Below are positions 52,425 through 61,486 of a stretch of 64,000 nucleotides of DNA, piece by piece; position 1 is the first letter of the stretch, and each line of letters begins with the position of its first letter. This stretch comes from Gemmatimonas phototrophica (GTDB taxonomy: Bacteria; Gemmatimonadota; Gemmatimonadetes; Gemmatimonadales; Gemmatimonadaceae). Below the pieces are notes generated by a model, which was not told the origin of the DNA, did no database searches, and saw only the letters and a program-made list of their open reading frames with translations. The stretch is taken from the NCBI RefSeq assembly GCF_000695095.2, contig NZ_CP011454.1, positions 4,402,001-4,466,000 on the forward strand, read 5' to 3'. A program made the position numbers and the translations under genes.

Positions 52425-53909
52425 ATGCGCTCTCTTCGTTCGTGGTGTCTCGTTACTGGACTGCTGGTGGCGATGCCTTTGGCTGCGCAGAAGCAAGACA
52501 AGCACTACTACCAGACCGACTTTGCGGCACAAGAGTTCATGGCCCGCCGCTCACAGGTGTACGACGCCATTGGTCGGCAGAGCATTGCCGTGATGCAAGG
52601 TGCCAGCGGAGTACCCGGGTTCAGTGTATTCCGACAGTCCAATGATTTCTACTATCTCACCGGCGTTGAGTCGGCCCACGCGTATCTCCTGCTCAATGGG
52701 CGTACCCGGTCGGCCACGCTGTACCTGCCGCACCGCGACGAAGGGCGTGAGCGCAATGAAGGCAAAACCCTGTCTGCCGAAGACTCCACACTGGTCAAGC
52801 AACTTACCGGGATAGAGCAGGTCCGCGGCATTGAGCATCTCTCCAGCGACTTGATCGGGGCCGATCTCATTCGCCCACCCGCGCTGGCGTTGTACACGCC
52901 GCTCAGCCCCATGGAGACAGGCAACGACAGTCGCGACGAACTGCTGGCCGCTCAGGCACGCCGTGCCAGTGACCCGTGGGATGGTCGTCCGTCGCGGGAA
53001 GCGGAGCTGGTCCGGCACATTCAGGAACGCTTTCCGCAGTTCGAAGTGCGCGATCTTTCGCCCACGCTCGATGCGATGCGCACCATCAAGAGCCCGGCCG
53101 AAATTGCCCTCATCCGCGAAGCCACTCGGCTCGCCGGGCTGGGCATCATGGAGGCCATGCGCTCCACGCGCCCCGGCGTGTACGAGTATCAGCTCGACGC
53201 CGCGGCCAAATACGTGTTCTACGTGAACGGTGCGCGCGGTGATGGCTACGCGTCGATTATCGGAGGCGGCACGAACGCCTTTTTGGGGCACTACTTCCGC
53301 AAAACCGATGCGCTGCGCAGCGGCGATCTGGTGCTCATGGATTACGCCCCGGACTACCGCTATTACACCAGCGATGTCACGCGCATCTGGCCCGTGAACG
53401 GCACGTTCACTCCGGCACAAACCGCCCTGTATGCGTTCATTGTGGCGTACCGTGACGCGCTCTTTCGGTACATCAAGCCGGGTGTGACCGCCGACGAGGT
53501 ATTGGATCGCGCGGCCGCCGACATGAAGCAGTATCTGATCGGCAAGACATTTGCATCCCCGGCGCATCTGCAGGCGGTCCAAGAGGGGCTGGCTTTCCGC
53601 GGCCACTTCCAGCATCCCGTGGGCATGGCCGTGCACGATGTGGGGCGCGTCCGCGGTGTGCCGCTCAAGGCCGGCATGGTGTTTACCATCGACCCCATGA
53701 TCTGGATTCCCGAGGAACGGCTCTACATTCGCATTGAAGACATGGCGCTGGTCACGGAAACCGGCGTGGAGAATCTCAGCGGCTTTGTACCGTCGGCGGT
53801 GGCCGATGTGGAGCGCGTCATTGGCAAGAGTGGCGTTGTGCAATTCCGCCCCCCCGTATCGATCACCCCAACGGTGCCACCGCGCGCGCCGGGAGGCCTC
53901 CGTCAATGA
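52425..53909 (+). CDS. exported Xaa-Pro aminopeptidase (M24 family)
   Basis: About 494 residues. A signal peptide (MRSLRSWCLVTGLLVAMPLAAQ) places it outside the cytoplasm, unlike typical PepP. An N-terminal creatinase-like domain (VFRQSNDFYYLTGVESAHAYLL) precedes the pita-bread domain. There the metal ligands are Asp in VLMDYAPDYRYYTSDVTR (two), His in FQHPVGMAVHDVGRV, Glu in PMIWIPEERLYIRIED (two Glu in the usual positions). It removes N-terminal residues before proline. The ATG at 52371 is also in frame. The stop overlaps the M1 peptidase start as ATGA, tying the two together. Confidence 0.5.
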   Translation: MRSLRSWCLVTGLLVAMPLAAQKQDKHYYQTDFAAQEFMARRSQVYDAIGRQSIAVMQGASGVPGFSVFRQSNDFYYLTGVESAHAYLLLNGRTRSATLYLPHRDEGRERNEGKTLSAEDSTLVKQLTGIEQVRGIEHLSSDLIGADLIRPPALALYTPLSPMETGNDSRDELLAAQARRASDPWDGRPSREAELVRHIQERFPQFEVRDLSPTLDAMRTIKSPAEIALIREATRLAGLGIMEAMRSTRPGVYEYQLDAAAKYVFYVNGARGDGYASIIGGGTNAFLGHYFRKTDALRSGDLVLMDYAPDYRYYTSDVTRIWPVNGTFTPAQTALYAFIVAYRDALFRYIKPGVTADEVLDRAAADMKQYLIGKTFASPAHLQAVQEGLAFRGHFQHPVGMAVHDVGRVRGVPLKAGMVFTIDPMIWIPEERLYIRIEDMALVTETGVENLSGFVPSAVADVERVIGKSGVVQFRPPVSITPTVPPRAPGGLRQ

Positions 53910-55555
53910 AATCGCCATTCCTCACGGCTGCGCTGGTTTGGGGCGGCGCCGTCATGTCGTCGTCCTCGGCGGCTGCGGATACCTACCCCAAGAACCCCAA
54001 CATCGACGCACTCAACTACGCCTTCACGCTGGAGCTGAGTGATACCACAGACCGTATTGCCGGCGAGCTCGCGCTCGATGTGCGCTTTGTGGGGCCCGGT
54101 GTGCGCGCGGTGCGTCTCGATCTCATGGGAGCCACTTCCGCGCTGGCCGGGAAAGGCATGACCGTGTCGGCCGTGACCGTCAACGGCGGCGCCGTGGCAT
54201 ACACGCACACCGACAACGAGTTGCTGGTCCCACTGGCATCGACGCCGGCGGTCAATACGCGGGCCCGCGTGGTGGTACGCTACAGTGGCATTCCGGCCAC
54301 GGGGCTCAAGATTGGCAATAACCGGTACGGGGAGCGCACCTTCTTCAGCGACAACTGGCCGGACAAGGCGCGGCACTGGCTCCCCACCATCGATCATGTT
54401 GGCGACAAGGCCACCAGCGAGTTCATTGTGTCGGCGCCGGCGCACTATCAGGTGGTGTCCAACGGTCTGCAACTGGAGAGCACCGACCTGCCCGGCGGAC
54501 GCCGCCGCACGCACTGGAAGAACTCGGTGCCCATCTCACCGTGGCTTTATGTACTGGGCGTAGCCCGCTTTGCCATGCAGCGCGTGGACACCTTTGAGGG
54601 CAAGCCCATTGAAACGTGGGTCTACGCGAAAGACCGTGACGCCGGCTTTGCCGACTTTGCCACCCCCACCAAAGATGTGTTGGCGTACTACAGCGACTAT
54701 GTCGGGCCCTTTGCCTACGAGCGACTGGCCAACATTCAGTCCAACAGCGTGAGTGGCGGCATGGAAGCCGCGTCGGCCATTCTCTATAGCGAAGGGTCCG
54801 TGTCGGGCACCGGCAGCGTGCGCTGGCGCAACGTGATCATCCACGAAATTGCCCACCAATGGTTCGGCAACGCCGTCACCGAGGCCGACTGGGATGACGT
54901 GTGGCTCAGCGAGGGTTTTGCGACGTACTTCACGCTGCTCTACATCGAACACGCGTACGGCCGCGATGAGTTTGTGCGCGGTTTGCAGAGCAGTCAGAAC
55001 ACCGTCCGCAGCTTTGCCGCAAAGAACCCGACGTACACCATCATTCACAAGAATCTGAGTCGCATGGAAGATGTGACCAGCTCCCACACGTATCAGAAGG
55101 GGAGCTGGACGTTGCACATGCTGCGCGGTGTGGTGGGCTCGGCGGCGTTTCAGCGTGGCATTCGGGCGTACTATGCCGCGCACTTCAACGGCACCGCCAC
55201 CACCGCCGATTTCCGTCGCGCCATGGAAGAGGCATCGGGGCAGGAGTTGGGCTGGTTCTTTGACCAGTGGCTCTACAAGCCCGGCAATCTCAAGGTCGAC
55301 GGTAGCTGGACCTACGATGCCGCGGCGAAACAGGTCCGCATCACGCTCAACCAGACACAGACCGACGGTAGTCTCTTTGCCATGCCCATTGAGGTGGGCG
55401 TGTACAGCAAGGGGCAGCCAACACCCGTCGTGGAGCGTGTGCGCATCACCGGCAAGACCAATGTGTTTACGATCCCGGCGCCGGTGGCGCCAGATAGCGT
55501 GCGCCTGGACCCGAATATGTGGGTGTTGATGGATGCCACGTTTGCGAAGAAGTAA
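53906..55555 (+). CDS. exported M1 family metallopeptidase
   Basis: 549 residues. A signal peptide ends near SSAAA. The zinc site is HEIAH (313-317) with E336 in WLSEGFATYF. The substrate-recognition motif is SGGMEAAS near residue 283, in place of the usual GAMEN. A C-terminal region (GWFFDQWLYKPGNLKVDGSW) matches the helical/beta end of short M1 enzymes. It is an aminopeptidase working on peptides in the periplasm. The start overlaps the M24 gene by 4 bp, and the next gene follows after 4 bp, so the three form one operon for using external peptides. Confidence 0.5.
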   Translation: MKSPFLTAALVWGGAVMSSSSAAADTYPKNPNIDALNYAFTLELSDTTDRIAGELALDVRFVGPGVRAVRLDLMGATSALAGKGMTVSAVTVNGGAVAYTHTDNELLVPLASTPAVNTRARVVVRYSGIPATGLKIGNNRYGERTFFSDNWPDKARHWLPTIDHVGDKATSEFIVSAPAHYQVVSNGLQLESTDLPGGRRRTHWKNSVPISPWLYVLGVARFAMQRVDTFEGKPIETWVYAKDRDAGFADFATPTKDVLAYYSDYVGPFAYERLANIQSNSVSGGMEAASAILYSEGSVSGTGSVRWRNVIIHEIAHQWFGNAVTEADWDDVWLSEGFATYFTLLYIEHAYGRDEFVRGLQSSQNTVRSFAAKNPTYTIIHKNLSRMEDVTSSHTYQKGSWTLHMLRGVVGSAAFQRGIRAYYAAHFNGTATTADFRRAMEEASGQELGWFFDQWLYKPGNLKVDGSWTYDAAAKQVRITLNQTQTDGSLFAMPIEVGVYSKGQPTPVVERVRITGKTNVFTIPAPVAPDSVRLDPNMWVLMDATFAKK

Positions 55556-55559
55556 CACC

Positions 55560-57314
55560 GTGACCATTCACCGTCTTGTCGTACGGCGTTCGCTGCGCGC
55601 GCTCCTGCCCGGCGTACTGGCCGCCTGCACGACGGTCAGCGACACCACACCGGCCGCGGATCTCATTCTGCACAATGGCCGCGTCTACTCCATGGCGTGG
55701 CCTGAGCCGACCGTGAACGGAGTGCCGTCGGCGCAGGCGCCGTATGATTCCGTCAACGGCTGGCGCCATGACGCAACGGCCGTTGTCGTGCGCGAGGGGC
55801 GCGTGGTGTTTGTGGGCAACGATTCGGCAGCGCTCGCGCTGAAGGGGCCTACCACGCGCGTGCTCGATCTCAAAGAGCACGTGGTGCTCCCCGGCCTCGT
55901 GGATGCCCACACGCATGTGGCCGAACTGGGGCAGTCGCTGGATCGGGTCAATCTCACCGGCGTCGCCACGGAAGCCGAGGCCGTAGCGCTCATTGCCGCA
56001 CGCGCCGCCACCACCCCCAAGGGCGAATGGATTCTGGGGTACGGGTGGGACGAAGGCGCGTGGGCCAATCGCTATCCCGACAAGACGCTGCTCACCGCGC
56101 GCGTCCCCGATCACCCGGTCATCCTGCGCAGCCTGCACGGCTTTGCGGCATGGGCCAACGAGCGGGCGCTCACACTGGCGGGCATTACGCGGAATACCCC
56201 TGTACCCACTGGCGGCGAGATTCGTCTCGACGCGAAGGGTGAGCCTACCGGGCTCGTGCTCAATCGTGCCGTGCCCCTGTTGGACAACGCGGTGCCCCTG
56301 CCAACGCCAGCGCAGCGCGACGCACAGGTGCTGCGCGCGTTGCACGTCATGGCGCATGCTGGCTATACCGGCGTGCACGAAGCGGGGGTGGCCCCCGACG
56401 TCATGGATAGCTTCGAGCGTCTGGCGCTGCGCGATTCCTTGCCGCTGCGCGTGTACGCCATGCTCAGTGCGCGCGATTCATCGCTGATCAGGCAATGGAT
56501 TACCCGCGGCCCGTTCACCAGCGCCAACGGCATGTTGTCGGTGCGAGCCGTGAAGGCCTACTACGATGGTGCCCTTGGTTCACGTGGCGCCCAGTTGCTG
56601 GCGGACTACGCCGATCAACCCGGGCACCGCGGTGTCAGCGGCGGCTCGTACGGTTTTGATCAACGACTGGTCGCCGACATCATGAGCGTCGGTTTCCAGG
56701 TGGGTATTCACGCCATCGGCGACGCCGGCAATCGCGCCACGCTCAACTTTATCGATTCCGTGATGCGTGCCGCCCCCAAAGCGCGTGGGTTGCGCCACCG
56801 GGTGGAGCATGCGCAGGTCGTTTCGCCGCCGGATCTCGCGCGCTTTGCCTCTCTGGGGGTGATTGCCTCGGTGCAACCACCACACGCGGTAGAAGACAAA
56901 GGCTGGGCCGAGACGCGCCTTGGCGCCAATCGTATTGGTGGCGCCTACGCCTGGCGCACCCTGCGGCAGGCCGGTGCCGGCCTGGTCTTTTCGTCTGACC
57001 TGCCCGGGTCTGACTGGAGCCCTTTCTACGGGCTGCACAGCGCCATCACTCGGCAGGACACCAGCGGTACGCCGCCGGGGGGCTGGTATCCGGCGCAGCG
57101 CATGACCCCGGAAGAAGCGGTGCGCGGCTATACCGTGTGGAGCGCGACCGCCGGTTTTGATGAAACGCAGGCCGGGGTCATTGCGGTGGGCAAGCGGGCC
57201 GACCTGACGGTGATGGATGTGGATCCATTTCGGTCGGAGGGACCGGCCTTGCTGAAGGGACGGATCATGACGACCGTGTCGCGCGGGCGGGTGGTGTACC
57301 TTCGGACGCCATAG
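55560..57314 (+). CDS. amidohydrolase_3 (YtcJ-like) lipoprotein
   Basis: About 584 residues from the GTG at 55560. A signal peptide with lipobox LAAC anchors it. The amidohydrolase core is ADLILHNGRVYSM near the start, VVLPGLVDAHTHVAELG with the metal-binding HxH, KAYYDGALGSRGAQLLADY, GIHAIGDAGNRATL, RHRVEHAQVV and VFSSDLPGSDWSP with a late Asp. YtcJ-type proteins hydrolyse amide or related bonds, but few have known substrates. It is 4 bp past the M1 gene. Its 3' end overlaps a convergent reductase gene by 50 bp. Confidence 0.5.
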   Translation: MTIHRLVVRRSLRALLPGVLAACTTVSDTTPAADLILHNGRVYSMAWPEPTVNGVPSAQAPYDSVNGWRHDATAVVVREGRVVFVGNDSAALALKGPTTRVLDLKEHVVLPGLVDAHTHVAELGQSLDRVNLTGVATEAEAVALIAARAATTPKGEWILGYGWDEGAWANRYPDKTLLTARVPDHPVILRSLHGFAAWANERALTLAGITRNTPVPTGGEIRLDAKGEPTGLVLNRAVPLLDNAVPLPTPAQRDAQVLRALHVMAHAGYTGVHEAGVAPDVMDSFERLALRDSLPLRVYAMLSARDSSLIRQWITRGPFTSANGMLSVRAVKAYYDGALGSRGAQLLADYADQPGHRGVSGGSYGFDQRLVADIMSVGFQVGIHAIGDAGNRATLNFIDSVMRAAPKARGLRHRVEHAQVVSPPDLARFASLGVIASVQPPHAVEDKGWAETRLGANRIGGAYAWRTLRQAGAGLVFSSDLPGSDWSPFYGLHSAITRQDTSGTPPGGWYPAQRMTPEEAVRGYTVWSATAGFDETQAGVIAVGKRADLTVMDVDPFRSEGPALLKGRIMTTVSRGRVVYLRTP

Positions 57315-58026
57315 CGTCCATCATCTCCGCATAGTGATACGTCCCGCTTACCGTCGGCTGCGTCTTCGCCGTTGCGATCATGGCCTGCGCGATCTGCTCC
57401 ACCGTAATCGAGCGGTAGCGCGCCGGCGTGATGAACGAGAACAGCGGGAGCAGTTGCGCCAGCAGCCATGGCGTATGCCTGGAGCCGAGAATCATGGCGG
57501 GACGAAACACACTCACGACCGCTGGGCCCTCGGCGCGAACCGCTTCTTCCGATTCGCCCTTCACCCGATTGTAGCGCGGCATGCCGGCGGCGCCGGAACC
57601 GGTGGTTTTTGCCTGCGGGTCCGCACCAGCGGCCGACATGTAGCACAGGTGCCGTACCACGCCCGATGCGCGAAGCCCGCGCGCAAAGGCGGCGTTGAGC
57701 GCAACATCGATGGCGCGGTGTTCTTCAAGTGTGATGTTCGCGGTGCCGGCACTAATACCCAGCACACTGAACCCCACCACGTCACCCTCAAAGCCCTGCA
57801 GCGCCGCAACGGTGGCGGCCTCGAGTGCGGCGGGGGTCATCTGGGCGACCAGCTGCTCGCGCAGCGCACGCCCCTCTTTACGAGCCAGCGTCACTGCGTC
57901 CGGGAGAGAGCGACGGCCGAGGGTGATGACCGTATCAAACGCCGCATCGCACAGCAGCGAATGCAGCAGCGCACCGCCCACTGAGCCGGACGCGCCAAGC
58001 ACAATGGCGGTGCGCGTCGTCGTCAT
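57265..58026 (-). CDS. NAD(P)-binding SDR-like protein (HTATIP2/NmrA-like)
   Basis: 253 residues. The N-terminal Rossmann motif is AIVLGASGSVGGALLHSL. Later parts include VGFSVLGISAGTANI, HLCYMSAAGADPQ, NRVKGESEEAVRAEG with the conserved Lys of the YxxxK type (here NRVKG), and VSVFRPAMILGSR. These fit the TIP30-like atypical SDR group. The tail overlaps the amidohydrolase gene on the other strand for 50 bp. ATG at 58026. Substrate unknown; it might be an oxidoreductase or a regulator that senses NADP(H). Confidence 0.5.
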   Translation of the reverse strand: MTTTRTAIVLGASGSVGGALLHSLLCDAAFDTVITLGRRSLPDAVTLARKEGRALREQLVAQMTPAALEAATVAALQGFEGDVVGFSVLGISAGTANITLEEHRAIDVALNAAFARGLRASGVVRHLCYMSAAGADPQAKTTGSGAAGMPRYNRVKGESEEAVRAEGPAVVSVFRPAMILGSRHTPWLLAQLLPLFSFITPARYRSITVEQIAQAMIATAKTQPTVSGTYHYAEMMDAMASEGTPPARATRSS

Positions 58027-58066
58027 ACGCGCACCCGTTCTTTGCGGAACGCCAGCATGGCCAGGC

Positions 58067-58540
58067 TCAGGAGGCACGCGAAATCGACGCCATGGCCGCG
58101 GCAAGATCCGTCTCATCCGTACTACCCATTACCACTCCACCGCCCTGCAGCAACAGCTCGCTGGCGCGCGAGGTGTGCGGAGCATCGACGAGTGCCACCA
58201 GCATTGACGAATTGGTGGTGAGCCCTTCGCCCATCTGCTTCAGTAATGCATCGGGAAAGCCGAGATCGATGAAGTAGGCGGCCAGCGCTCCACCGGCGGC
58301 AAGCGTCAGGGAACCAACCCCTGGCAAAATCAGGCCGGCCACGGCGCCAACGAGCGCACTCTTGCCCACGCCCCAGTCCTGCGACTCCGTAAAGTCTACG
58401 GTACCGCTTCCATCGCGCGTGATGATGGCGACGTTCCCCAACCCGATAGCGGCGGCCTTGAGCATGTCGGCACCGCTCGTGGCGCCGTTGGGGGTATTGA
58501 AGCTGGCGATCAGTATCTGACGGGCAATCGCGTCTGGCAT
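58067..58540 (-). CDS. DUF1269-like membrane-associated protein
   Basis: 157 residues. The centre (about 55-95) is Gly/Ala-rich and hydrophobic: KSALVGAVAGLILPGVGSLTL and GGALAAYFIDLGFP. The flanks hold an alpha/beta pattern (ILIASFNTPNGATSGADML at the start; NSSMLVALVDAP and VVMGSTDETDLAAAM at the end). This is the layout of the DUF1269 family, whose function is unknown. AGGAG lies 5 nt before the ATG at 58540, which fixes the start. It is 40 bp upstream of the SDR-like gene on the same strand, and divergent from the kinase gene. Confidence 0.5.
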   Translation of the reverse strand: MPDAIARQILIASFNTPNGATSGADMLKAAAIGLGNVAIITRDGSGTVDFTESQDWGVGKSALVGAVAGLILPGVGSLTLAAGGALAAYFIDLGFPDALLKQMGEGLTTNSSMLVALVDAPHTSRASELLLQGGGVVMGSTDETDLAAAMASISRAS

Positions 58541-58545
58541 AACGA

Positions 58546-58550
58546 CTCCT
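58546..58550 (-). promoter_or_regulatory. ribosome binding site of the DUF1269-like gene
   Basis: AGGAG, 5 nt before the ATG at 58540 on the minus strand. It is one of few clear Shine-Dalgarno sequences here and rejects longer upstream starts. Confidence 0.5.
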
Positions 58551-58711
58551 GAGGATTGGGGTGACCCGGAAGAATAGGGGCAAGAACAGCGCCACCGGCA
58601 ATGTGCGCCCGGTTCGCGGGCTTCGACAGGGACTCGCCCGCTGCTCGCGTGGTCGGCGGGCGCATGGTATTCTCCTTTCGTCCCCGAACTCGATTCCTTT
58701 CTATTGCGAAC

Positions 58712-61405
58712 ATGAACGCGAAGAGTGTGCTGGACCGGCTGTCGTCGTCGCTGGCAGAGCGCTATGCGTTGGAGCGCGAGATCGGGCAGGGGGGGATGGC
58801 CACCGTATTTCTCGCGCGCGATCTGCGGCACGAGCGTCGGGTGGCCATCAAGGTGCTCCATCCGGAGCTGTCAGCCATGCTCGGCCCCGATCGCTTCCTC
58901 AGCGAGATCAAGCTCACGGCCAGCCTGCAGCATCCGCACATTCTCCCGTTGTTTGATTCCGGGGTCGCCGACGGGCTGCTGTATTATGTCATGCCCTTCG
59001 TGGAGGGCGAGACACTGCGCGCGCGATTGGAGCGCGAGCGACAGCTCCCCGTCGCCGACGCGATACGGCTGGCCCGGGAGATTGCCGATGCCCTGCATTA
59101 CGCGCACGAGCGTGGCGTGGTGCATCGCGACATCAAGCCGGAGAATGTCTTGCTGCAAAGTGGCCGCGCCGTCGTGGCCGACTTTGGTATTGCGTTGGCG
59201 GTACAGCAGGCCGGCGGCACGCGCATGACGCAGACCGGCATGTCACTGGGCACTCCGAACTACATGGCCCCCGAGCAGGCCATGGGTGAGCGCAACGTGG
59301 ATGCGCGGGCCGATGTCTATGCGCTGGGCGCCATGACGTACGAGATGCTGGCCGGTGAACCGCCGTTTTCCGGACCAACGGCACAGGCCATCGTGGCGCG
59401 CGTCATGACCGAGCGCCCACGGTCATTGCACACCATTCGCGATACGGTGCCGGAGCAGCTGGAGACGGCTGTCAACACGGCGCTGGAAAAACTGCCCGCT
59501 GATCGATTCAGTACCGCCGCGCAGTTTGCCTCGGCGTTGGAAGTGGCCCTGACTGCACCGCACACATCGGGAGCGCGGCAGGCGTCGGTACCGCCATCGC
59601 GTACACGGGGGGCGCGGGTGGCGCTCGTAGGTGCCATGGCCCTGGTGGTGGGTGCATTGCTTGGTGCCTTCGGCATGTCGCAGCGCAGTGGCTCTACCGC
59701 GCGTGACGCTGCCCCGCCGCTCAAGTTTGCCGTGGTGCCGCCAGACTCGGTGGCGCTCCGGCTCATCTGCTGTGGACAGCTCTTTGCCATATCACCCGAT
59801 GGGCGTTGGCTGGTCATGCAAGGCACGCAGCAACAGGCCGGCAGCGACAGCGCGAACGCCGTCAGTCGCTATTCCCTGTATCTGCGTGACCTGACGGAGT
59901 TGAGCACCCGCAAGCTTCCCGATACGGACAGCGCGACCTCGATATTTTTCTCCCCCGCGGGTGATGAGATTGGATTTGTTCGCGGCCGACAGCTGTACCG
60001 GTTAGCGCTGTCGGGCTCAGAAGCACAGCCCGTGGCCGAGGTGCCGGAAGGCTTTGTCGCGGGCGGTAGTTGGGGGAGCGATAACCAGATCGTAGTAGCC
60101 GTCAGCAGTCGCATGCTGCAGGTGCCGGTGTCGGGCGGGACCCCCGCTACGCTGTTCACCTCCGAGTCGCCTGACATACAGCTGGGCGGACCGCAGCGGT
60201 TCTCGCCCGAGAAAGTCCTGCTGTACACGACTGGTGGCTACAGCCACGAGCCGCAGATCGTGTGGCGATCGCTGGCCACAGGCAAGTCACGTGTGGTGGT
60301 CGCTGGCGCGACACCCACCTATCTGCCGGAGCAGCGTGCGCTACTGGCGGTACGGAACGATGGCGCCCTGATGCAGTATCCGTTCAATCTGGCAACGGGC
60401 GACACGACCGGCCCCGGGGTGCGCATTGCCTCCAACGTGACGCGCCGTTCGCCCATTGTGATTCACGGCGAGTACAGCGCATCACGAACCGGCACGGTTA
60501 TCCTGGCCACGCGAGGCGACGAACGGCTCAACGCCGGCGCGATCCTGGTGGATCTGTCACGCGGCGCACCGACCAAACGTATTCTCCCCGAATTCACGGC
60601 ATTTGGGGATGCCTATGTCGATCCGACCGGAAAGCGGGTCCTGGTTACCGCTTCCACGGAACGGGGCGCACCACGGGTCCCCTACGTCTACGACATCCAA
60701 CGTAACGTCGCAACGCGTCTTTCCTTCGAAGGGGCGGTCACATCCATCGCCTGGACGCGTGGCGGTGATTCGGTGTTGTATTCCGCCAGTTCCACGGAGA
60801 TCTTTGCCATGGCGCTCGAAGGCGCTCGTGCTCCGCGATCATTACTGCAATTGCGCGGATGGAGCACGTCCGGGGCGCGCATGAGTGCGTGGGGCCCGTG
60901 GATCGCCTTTACCGGGGCCCAGCAGGGCGATTCCAACCGGGTGACCTCAATTGGCATCGTCCATCGCGATTCGTCCGGCGTAGTGCGCCGCCTCGATCCG
61001 TCACGATTCACTCAGTATGAACCGTCCATCTCACCGGATGGACGGTGGATTACCTACATCTCCAAAGAGAATGGGCGCGACGATATCTTCGTGAGCCGCT
61101 TCCCTGTTGCGGACGGCAAGTATCTGGTCTCGCCACGCGGGGGGACGTACCCCAGCTGGTCCACTGACTCCCGCACGATCTTTTTTCAGTCCGGTACGCA
61201 AATCATGGCCGCGACGGTGGCGGCTCCCAGCACATCGCCCAATGCGGCGCCGGTCATTGACGCACCGCGCGTGCTCTACAGTCGGTCGCCGTGGGCGCTC
61301 TTCGATATCACACCCGACGGCAAGAGCCTGCTCTTTGTCGATCGGGTTCGCGAGGGCGATCCCAAAACGCTGGTGGTTTCGCTGAACGCGGTGGCGCGGC
61401 CGTAG
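58712..61405 (+). CDS. Ser/Thr protein kinase fused to a TolB-like beta-propeller
   Basis: 897 residues. A full PknB-type kinase domain fills about 1-280: IGQGGMATVFLARD, VAIKVLHPE, HRDIKPENVLL, ADFGIALA, TPNYMAPEQAMGE and DVYALGAMTYEMLAGEPPFSG. One membrane helix (about 303-322) follows. The rest is a beta-propeller with repeated TolB/WD40-like words: FAISPDGRWLVMQ, YEPSISPDGRWITYIS, GTYPSWSTDSRTIFFQ and LFDITPDGKSLLFVD. The kinase faces the cytoplasm and the propeller the periplasm, so it may be a one-component sensor kinase. No phosphatase gene is nearby. ATG at 58712 is the first start that gives the family N terminus. Confidence 0.5.
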   Translation: MNAKSVLDRLSSSLAERYALEREIGQGGMATVFLARDLRHERRVAIKVLHPELSAMLGPDRFLSEIKLTASLQHPHILPLFDSGVADGLLYYVMPFVEGETLRARLERERQLPVADAIRLAREIADALHYAHERGVVHRDIKPENVLLQSGRAVVADFGIALAVQQAGGTRMTQTGMSLGTPNYMAPEQAMGERNVDARADVYALGAMTYEMLAGEPPFSGPTAQAIVARVMTERPRSLHTIRDTVPEQLETAVNTALEKLPADRFSTAAQFASALEVALTAPHTSGARQASVPPSRTRGARVALVGAMALVVGALLGAFGMSQRSGSTARDAAPPLKFAVVPPDSVALRLICCGQLFAISPDGRWLVMQGTQQQAGSDSANAVSRYSLYLRDLTELSTRKLPDTDSATSIFFSPAGDEIGFVRGRQLYRLALSGSEAQPVAEVPEGFVAGGSWGSDNQIVVAVSSRMLQVPVSGGTPATLFTSESPDIQLGGPQRFSPEKVLLYTTGGYSHEPQIVWRSLATGKSRVVVAGATPTYLPEQRALLAVRNDGALMQYPFNLATGDTTGPGVRIASNVTRRSPIVIHGEYSASRTGTVILATRGDERLNAGAILVDLSRGAPTKRILPEFTAFGDAYVDPTGKRVLVTASTERGAPRVPYVYDIQRNVATRLSFEGAVTSIAWTRGGDSVLYSASSTEIFAMALEGARAPRSLLQLRGWSTSGARMSAWGPWIAFTGAQQGDSNRVTSIGIVHRDSSGVVRRLDPSRFTQYEPSISPDGRWITYISKENGRDDIFVSRFPVADGKYLVSPRGGTYPSWSTDSRTIFFQSGTQIMAATVAAPSTSPNAAPVIDAPRVLYSRSPWALFDITPDGKSLLFVDRVREGDPKTLVVSLNAVARP

Positions 61406-61476
61406 CACGTAGGGCGCTGGTTGGCGGCCTGGGCAAAGGCGCGCGAGATTGAGGGATCTCCAATCCCAGACATTCC

Positions 61477-61481
61477 AGGAG
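61477..61481 (+). promoter_or_regulatory. ribosome binding site of the creatininase-like gene
   Basis: AGGAG, 5 nt before the ATG at 61487; it selects this start over an in-frame ATG at 61421. Confidence 0.5.
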
Positions 61482-61486
61482 CATCG

